Below are positions 7,401-9,158 of a stretch of 9,158 bases of DNA, one piece after another. This DNA is from an uncultured Saprospiraceae bacterium (GTDB lineage: Bacteria > Bacteroidota > Bacteroidia > Chitinophagales > Saprospiraceae). Below the pieces are notes generated by a model. The model searched no databases, was not told where the DNA came from, and saw only the letters and a list, made by a program, of their open reading frames with translations. The stretch covers positions 1 to 9,158 of the forward strand of contig CALHKJ010000096.1 in the NCBI GenBank assembly GCA_938033975.1. The letters run 5' to 3'. Every line of letters begins with the position of its first letter. The stretch's first letter is position 1. Position numbers and translations under genes: made by a program.

Positions 7401-9158
7401 GAAGACCAAATTTACTGTGAAGGTGCAGCTTGTATAGATTTAGAAGGAGAATTACCTCAAGATGTAGATGATACAGCAGTGACTGTATCTTGGACCCCAA
7501 CAACTGGCTTGGATGATCCTACTTCACTTGAGACTAAAGCTTGCATTACAGAAGATATTACATACACCCTTGAGGTTACCTTCCCAGGTGGATGTGTGAA
7601 AACTGATGAAATTTTCATTGATTTTAGAGAGTTACCACCAGTGCCAACTCCAACAGATGTTGTTGTTTGCTCTAATCCAGAGCCTGATGTAATTACAACA
7701 GCTCCTGGATATGCAAATTATGAATGGTTTGAAGAAATTGGTGGCAATCAAATTCCATCATCTGCAGGACCTGATAATTTCTTGTCAACTACCAATGCTG
7801 GTACTTACATTGCGAAAGCATATGATGGTATCAATCCTTGTCCAGTTGCGGTAGAAATTTTTGATGTGCAGTATGTTGCATGTGTGGATTTAGAATTGAC
7901 AAAGAATATTGTAAATGTGCCTGATCCTGTAGTATTGGGAAGCCAGATTACTTATGAAATTGAAGTTTGTAATATCTATGATCCTACCTTGGGTCTAGAA
8001 TTCCCAGCTTCTTTTGTGCAAATTTCTGATCAATTACCAGGTGCAGTAAGTTATGTTACTCACACACAAACAAATGGTAATTATAGTCCGAATAATAATC
8101 AATGGGATATTACTTCAATCAACCCAGGTGCTTGTGATACTTTATGGATAGATGTAACCTTGGATGAACCTGGTACGATAGAGAATACAGCTCAGATTTC
8201 TGAGTCGTTACATATGGATATTGATAGTGAAGAAAATAATGATGATGGAGATCAGTCAGAGGATGATGAAGATAGTGCAGTTATAGAATTAGCATGTGAG
8301 ACTATAGCTGGAGAAATATTCTACGATAATAATGAAGATGGTTGCCAAGATGATGATGAAAGTCTTGTCATGGAATCAATCAATGTAAGCTTATACGAAT
8401 GTGGTTCCGTACCAGGAACTGATGCGCCAGCTGCAGTAACAACTGTGATGGATGGTGACTATGAATTTGGTCCTGAAAGTACTGATCCAAGTGCAAATAT
8501 CTGCTTGTTACCAAATGTTGAATACTTTGTTGTATTCGATATTCCTAACAGTGCAGGCGAAGCTCTAGAAGATTATACATTCTCAAGTGGAATGGCAGAT
8601 GCGACATGTACTGCGGCAGGAGAATCAAATGATGTTGATCCTGCGGATGGTTCTACTGATTGTGTAAATCCAACAGACGATGATGCCGGTGACGGAGATG
8701 CAGATAATAATCTAGATGCAGGAATTACTCCTCCTTGTTATGAAATGGCAGGAGAGATATTCTACGATAACAACGATGATGGTTGCCAAGATCCTGATGA
8801 AGGATTGGTAATGGAAGATATTGAAGTTTCATTATATGAGTGTGGTGATGTACCAGGTGTAGATCAACCACAAGCTTCAACTATAGTTTCTGATGGACAG
8901 TATGAATTTGGTCCAGACAGTGATGATCCAGGAGCAGATTTCTGTTTAGAAAATCATACTGAATATTTTGTTGTATTTGATATACCAAATGCATCAGGAG
9001 AGGCATTGGAGGATTTTGAATTCTCAAATGGTGAAGCAACAGGTGCTTGTGCAGTTGCAGGTGAATCAGATAATGTTGATCCAGCAACAGGTGCATCAGG
9101 ATGTTATGATCCAGATAATGATGATGGCAACGATGGTGATGATGATCAAAATGTAGAT
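1290..9158 (+). CDS. Giant Cys-rich multi-domain secreted surface protein (3' end outside window)
   Basis: One frame runs 2623 codons without a stop to the window edge. The ATG at 1290 is the first after the in-frame TAA at 1236; the ATG at 1305 is a possible alternative, and both give a signal peptide. Order of parts: signal peptide 1-38; Cys-framed beta-sandwich-like modules from 40 to about 1880 (module starts near C210, C359, C1348, C1514, C1662 and C1779); a Cys-free island about 1889-1975; a PKD-like module 2032-2112; an Ig-like module 2116-2198; DUF11 2199-2334; two SdrD-B-like repeats from 2336. Likely Ca-binding loops are DLDDDGIFDD (442-451) and DVNGDK (1696-1701). By hand count there are about 94 Cys and 35 Lys. 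Known families of this build are cell-surface or gliding-associated proteins of Bacteroidota, often exported by the Type IX system. That route and an adhesin role are inferences, since the C-terminal sorting domain is not visible. No enzymatic domain is apparent. Confidence 0.93.
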   Translation, partial: MKIYKMRELSISKVLHNFFLKLSLVTFLLVGLQFSAMSQCPDIDIIDLRDVAGYAQLDDLTACGEADTLSFIVFTGDPGEIKGFELGISLPDGIEYAGWEFTDFAGTSVSNSNPDPSCPEFIVDGFDADSIIVVNVGLRADCDVDKTELLFIDFEYDFTFIAEDNSLHDCSGNFTPPIEYNSSVNIPVVNLLSPLDPSELTISSIGDRYCQTIDISQDGLSAYLDSFRIEILGLDLSGGLSLISVIANPMAGDYPVTTSYDAASMTTSMLIEDYMFVGNQLPSPNDNRFNTNEIISVEFCYMLDECPDSADLSFVYNASFGCDDEVCQLSSQTTFIRVRPTGSLMPTATTALISPPAVCGDAGEIQLVVTNPNVNTDQNKYTDLSVGFETCEKGNLDIMEVIVNGISLPVSTFSWVGDDLNIDFSALPPGLELDASGTGLEDLDDDGIFDDLAGMESVEISVFLGVACGANLPDPGSAVCPANDCPFTQFYVEAKTNCGNSFRNFPPGVSDIAITAGGSSENPGEYGIPIANPTLEGYDFGKFGNVGPSTQEVQFCYDFTTENFTPCGDSDIFLQITFAGTEGYIYDIDILNAEISVDGGAYVAANMATDTTWNAIDESTRQFILDLGDPGEDICYRYTMEMDSTWCPPPSYWFGTQQVIERCNDAGCGTDGCDLVRACRTATFYGDADDSDCPCVLEGDLRELYRKNYGYTDASKTVKLERDDVPFADQTRFLPCDTMVVDYYWIITDQNAIDNVELNRIALEHWYRGPGTAQATIFQASLMPNQNSNELLELSVQKVGQDYGSRQIVDLSTLASCIGNGFQNGFEEYPSGWSDVFDNSCSNSSSDAFDGTFTRFILSNYGDVNDCLGTDAEGGNCLDDFLALTNYEAGDTIRIKYQQEMMKNPLRQAYESAGLDPGPISEDHTLVASGYIDFMDENGGGVCNGRLGNDCGVNPVFKGACPGTISSVSQVTLDDCGGSVEHTYYMEPTIPGDWFTQEYRPVFDLTAIEDPLFTPMAFCGNANVVNYVGGVEMLTPIVPDSVENMSCIPVVGFDDDVCSIDSGGSGSLFWGPKAAGAMPLGLGNIDRDSLKIRYEFCLLCPTEINVLDYISVYDYADICTPNMDNLCHYNCNATTTTVCDVLPSGTRWIDNIVDSIGVYLDNEGPNVIIEDNRVPTQNVTAELGLGAGSLIPSGTPSVTEEIQAIDICNPDGTQTAMGVAASVTIPSSVALVNVYSDAGGTTPLVTSVVSSTLTETTYLITLPSDMLDPGNTCVTIYVGTTLLFCPDPGALPPRICINALSGCSPVELRAAMGGSAGCGNTEICYAYVSGEVGLQTEWFDFPEDPQLCEEMTFHVLVKNVKELVLLDLQPEFILPPGLTIVPGSWEVAYPGGPTTFGPWTPIGMDPDVVTGNSFSYSDDAIWSSAIDADGLEGVSAANAVEDNNKVSFRFRAVTNCDEFLSGSKLQTETEAADPCAAGGTSSGIVDSPPLIINGADPADNAQLLIIADPEELNCMATVNTFGVTAINVSDFPTADSVQTCITIPMELQYVPNSMNVSSPAGYIIEEEIITPIGTSTEICFVSPRIGQSQSMKILFDAMVDDMAECGDINMQVDVKSVVESVTCVPGPPDACDVFVQNSLNPSINIEIKPPFIADDLMVFSDCSTDPSVMDLYYEWTINHNGPNASNQAYTVNFYQDVNGDKMVNSAIDNILGSESGTFSVVDGGSIMISGNILVDADRSCPVLFEVVYETTCVCDREEACFDEIPTRALRDYTEPIAMCPGDCLEIEVCGFVDVTADSIKGATGVEYLAGLDWDKANCYTLPHDSLPDGSVIRGPVAAFVNYDFLNDGVPSDASGVGGLIFAEQAGNLCGSAAGDALITASYDCPVAVDSVFVGSGRVSGWPATLNLTVYAATNLKLEYSLDGTTWVLAMNGFSVPNTVDVEGFALPMQIVAPFWRLSSNSVNANWGTSEFRLKGEGIPFEGQAPVTHEDNLVTICIPEDQGIDAPWPVTFNTGTGQCTVEETIEIWNIGDLEIEAGEDQIYCEGAACIDLEGELPQDVDDTAVTVSWTPTTGLDDPTSLETKACITEDITYTLEVTFPGGCVKTDEIFIDFRELPPVPTPTDVVVCSNPEPDVITTAPGYANYEWFEEIGGNQIPSSAGPDNFLSTTNAGTYIAKAYDGINPCPVAVEIFDVQYVACVDLELTKNIVNVPDPVVLGSQITYEIEVCNIYDPTLGLEFPASFVQISDQLPGAVSYVTHTQTNGNYSPNNNQWDITSINPGACDTLWIDVTLDEPGTIENTAQISESLHMDIDSEENNDDGDQSEDDEDSAVIELACETIAGEIFYDNNEDGCQDDDESLVMESINVSLYECGSVPGTDAPAAVTTVMDGDYEFGPESTDPSANICLLPNVEYFVVFDIPNSAGEALEDYTFSSGMADATCTAAGESNDVDPADGSTDCVNPTDDDAGDGDADNNLDAGITPPCYEMAGEIFYDNNDDGCQDPDEGLVMEDIEVSLYECGDVPGVDQPQASTIVSDGQYEFGPDSDDPGADFCLENHTEYFVVFDIPNASGEALEDFEFSNGEATGACAVAGESDNVDPATGASGCYDPDNDDGNDGDDDQNVD
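6954..7214 (+). other. Cys-free island with a discoidin-like (F5/8 C) end, tentative
   Basis: Residues about 1889-1975 contain no Cys, in a protein that averages one Cys per 28 residues. The piece YSLDGTTW (1919-1926), followed by FWRLSSNSVNANWGTSEFRL (1954-1973), resembles the end of F5/8 type C (discoidin) domains, where a strand of the form yvRl is followed by a W-G-x-S-E-F-r segment. The family normally spans about 130-150 residues, so this one is short. If correct it would be a carbohydrate- or surface-binding module; otherwise it is a plain beta-sandwich. Confidence 0.35.
7383..7625 (+). other. PKD-like module (residues 2032-2112)
   Basis: The segment opens with LEIEAGEDQIYCEGA and continues with a W-T-P-T-T-G-L core, then TYTLEVTFPGGC and a closing strand EIFIDF. 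This is the Bacteroidota form of PKD-like domain (AGxDQxxC, WxPxxGL, TYTLxVxxxxGC), common in gliding and Type IX cargo proteins. The two Cys near the ends probably pair. It is an extracellular spacer or binding fold with no catalytic role. Confidence 0.75.
7635..7880 (+). other. Ig-like module after the PKD-like domain (residues 2116-2197)
   Basis: It begins PPVPTPTDVVVCSNPEP, has a central YANYEWFEE strand and ends in TNAGTYIAKAYDG followed by a Cys-containing strand. The Tyr-x-Trp strand and the AGTYIAKA strand are typical of Ig-like domains that follow PKD-like domains in Bacteroidota surface proteins. It joins directly to DUF11. Confidence 0.55.
7884..8291 (+). other. DUF11 (conserved repeat) domain, residues 2199-2334
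   Basis: The opening VDLELTKNIVNVPDPVVLGS then ITYEIEVCN matches the DUF11 / TIGR01451 pattern (dLxltKxv, GxxvtYxixvxN). It continues with ISDQLPGAVSYV (the family's DxLPxGvxyv), IDVTLDEPGTIENTAQI (the family's strand ending in N-x-A-x-v) and an acidic linker of Asp, Glu and Asn. DUF11 is an extracellular beta-sandwich found in bacterial cell-surface proteins. Lys 2205 is the last basic residue other than His in the visible protein. Confidence 0.85.
8295..8735 (+). repeat. SdrD-B-like repeat 1 (residues 2336-2482)
   Basis: A 147-residue unit beginning at C2336, with AGEIFYDNNEDGCQDDDE followed by a VSLYEC strand. This matches the SdrD B-like fold (GxvwxDxNxDGxxdxxE, vxLyd), a Ca-binding prealbumin-like beta-sandwich of surface adhesins. 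Here a Cys replaces the usual aliphatic residue after D-G, and a second Cys follows LYE. It ends in a Asp/Gly/Asn-rich stretch. It has six Cys and no Lys or Arg. Confidence 0.85.
8736..9158 (+). repeat. SdrD-B-like repeat 2 (residues 2483-2623, cut by window end)
   Basis: A second copy begins 441 bases after the first, at C2483. By hand alignment about 90 of 141 residues are identical, and DNA stretches such as GATGGTTGCCAAGAT are unchanged. The same Cys positions recur (DGC, LYEC, FC, and the later pair), as does the acidic tail. About six residues are missing at the window edge. Further copies beyond the edge are likely but not seen. Confidence 0.85.

Noticed and set aside
8968..9156. Plus-strand frame of 62 codons
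   Set aside because: It is out of frame with, and inside, the giant gene; its Met/Gln-rich sequence comes from the Asp/Gly-rich repeat read in another frame.

Overview
The window looks like a low-GC member of the Bacteroidota, most like the marine Saprospirales type. The reasons are AT-rich codons, AT-rich spacers without strong Shine-Dalgarno sites, signal peptides ending just before Gln, and a giant secreted protein built from DUF11, PKD-like and SdrD-B-like modules. Taxonomy is inferred from style only; there is no marker gene here.

Layout: bases 2-139 hold the last 45 codons of an unrecognised gene. After a 12-base gap comes a small secreted, acidic, helical protein (152-553) on the same strand, probably in the same operon. 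A clear intrinsic terminator (577-608) closes that unit.

Bases 609-1289 form a gene-free AT-rich spacer of about 680 bases. It is not featureless. It contains a perfect 14-base direct repeat near both ends (619-632 and 1229-1242), a palindrome-rich block (727-845), a cluster of TACCT pentamers (912-1020), and a run of consecutive stem-loops (974-1226). Two neighbouring stem-loops share the loop TTCCC(A/T) and the 3' arm CAACCGATTG while their stems differ. This is the best candidate in the window for an undescribed element: a structured leader or small RNA, or the remains of a small mobile element.

From 1290 to the end of the window one uninterrupted reading frame runs for 2623 codons with no stop, so the gene continues beyond the window. 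It encodes a giant exported surface protein: a signal peptide, a long series of Cys-rich beta-sandwich-like modules, a Cys-free island with a discoidin-like end, a PKD-like and an Ig-like module, a DUF11 module and two near-identical 147-residue SdrD-B-like repeats. It is rich in Cys (about 94) and poor in Lys (about 35), and its last 418 visible residues contain no Lys or Arg. It is probably a Type IX secretion cargo or cell-surface adhesin, but the sorting domain that would prove this lies outside the window. Nothing shows that the small operon and the giant gene act together; the terminator and long spacer suggest separate transcription.
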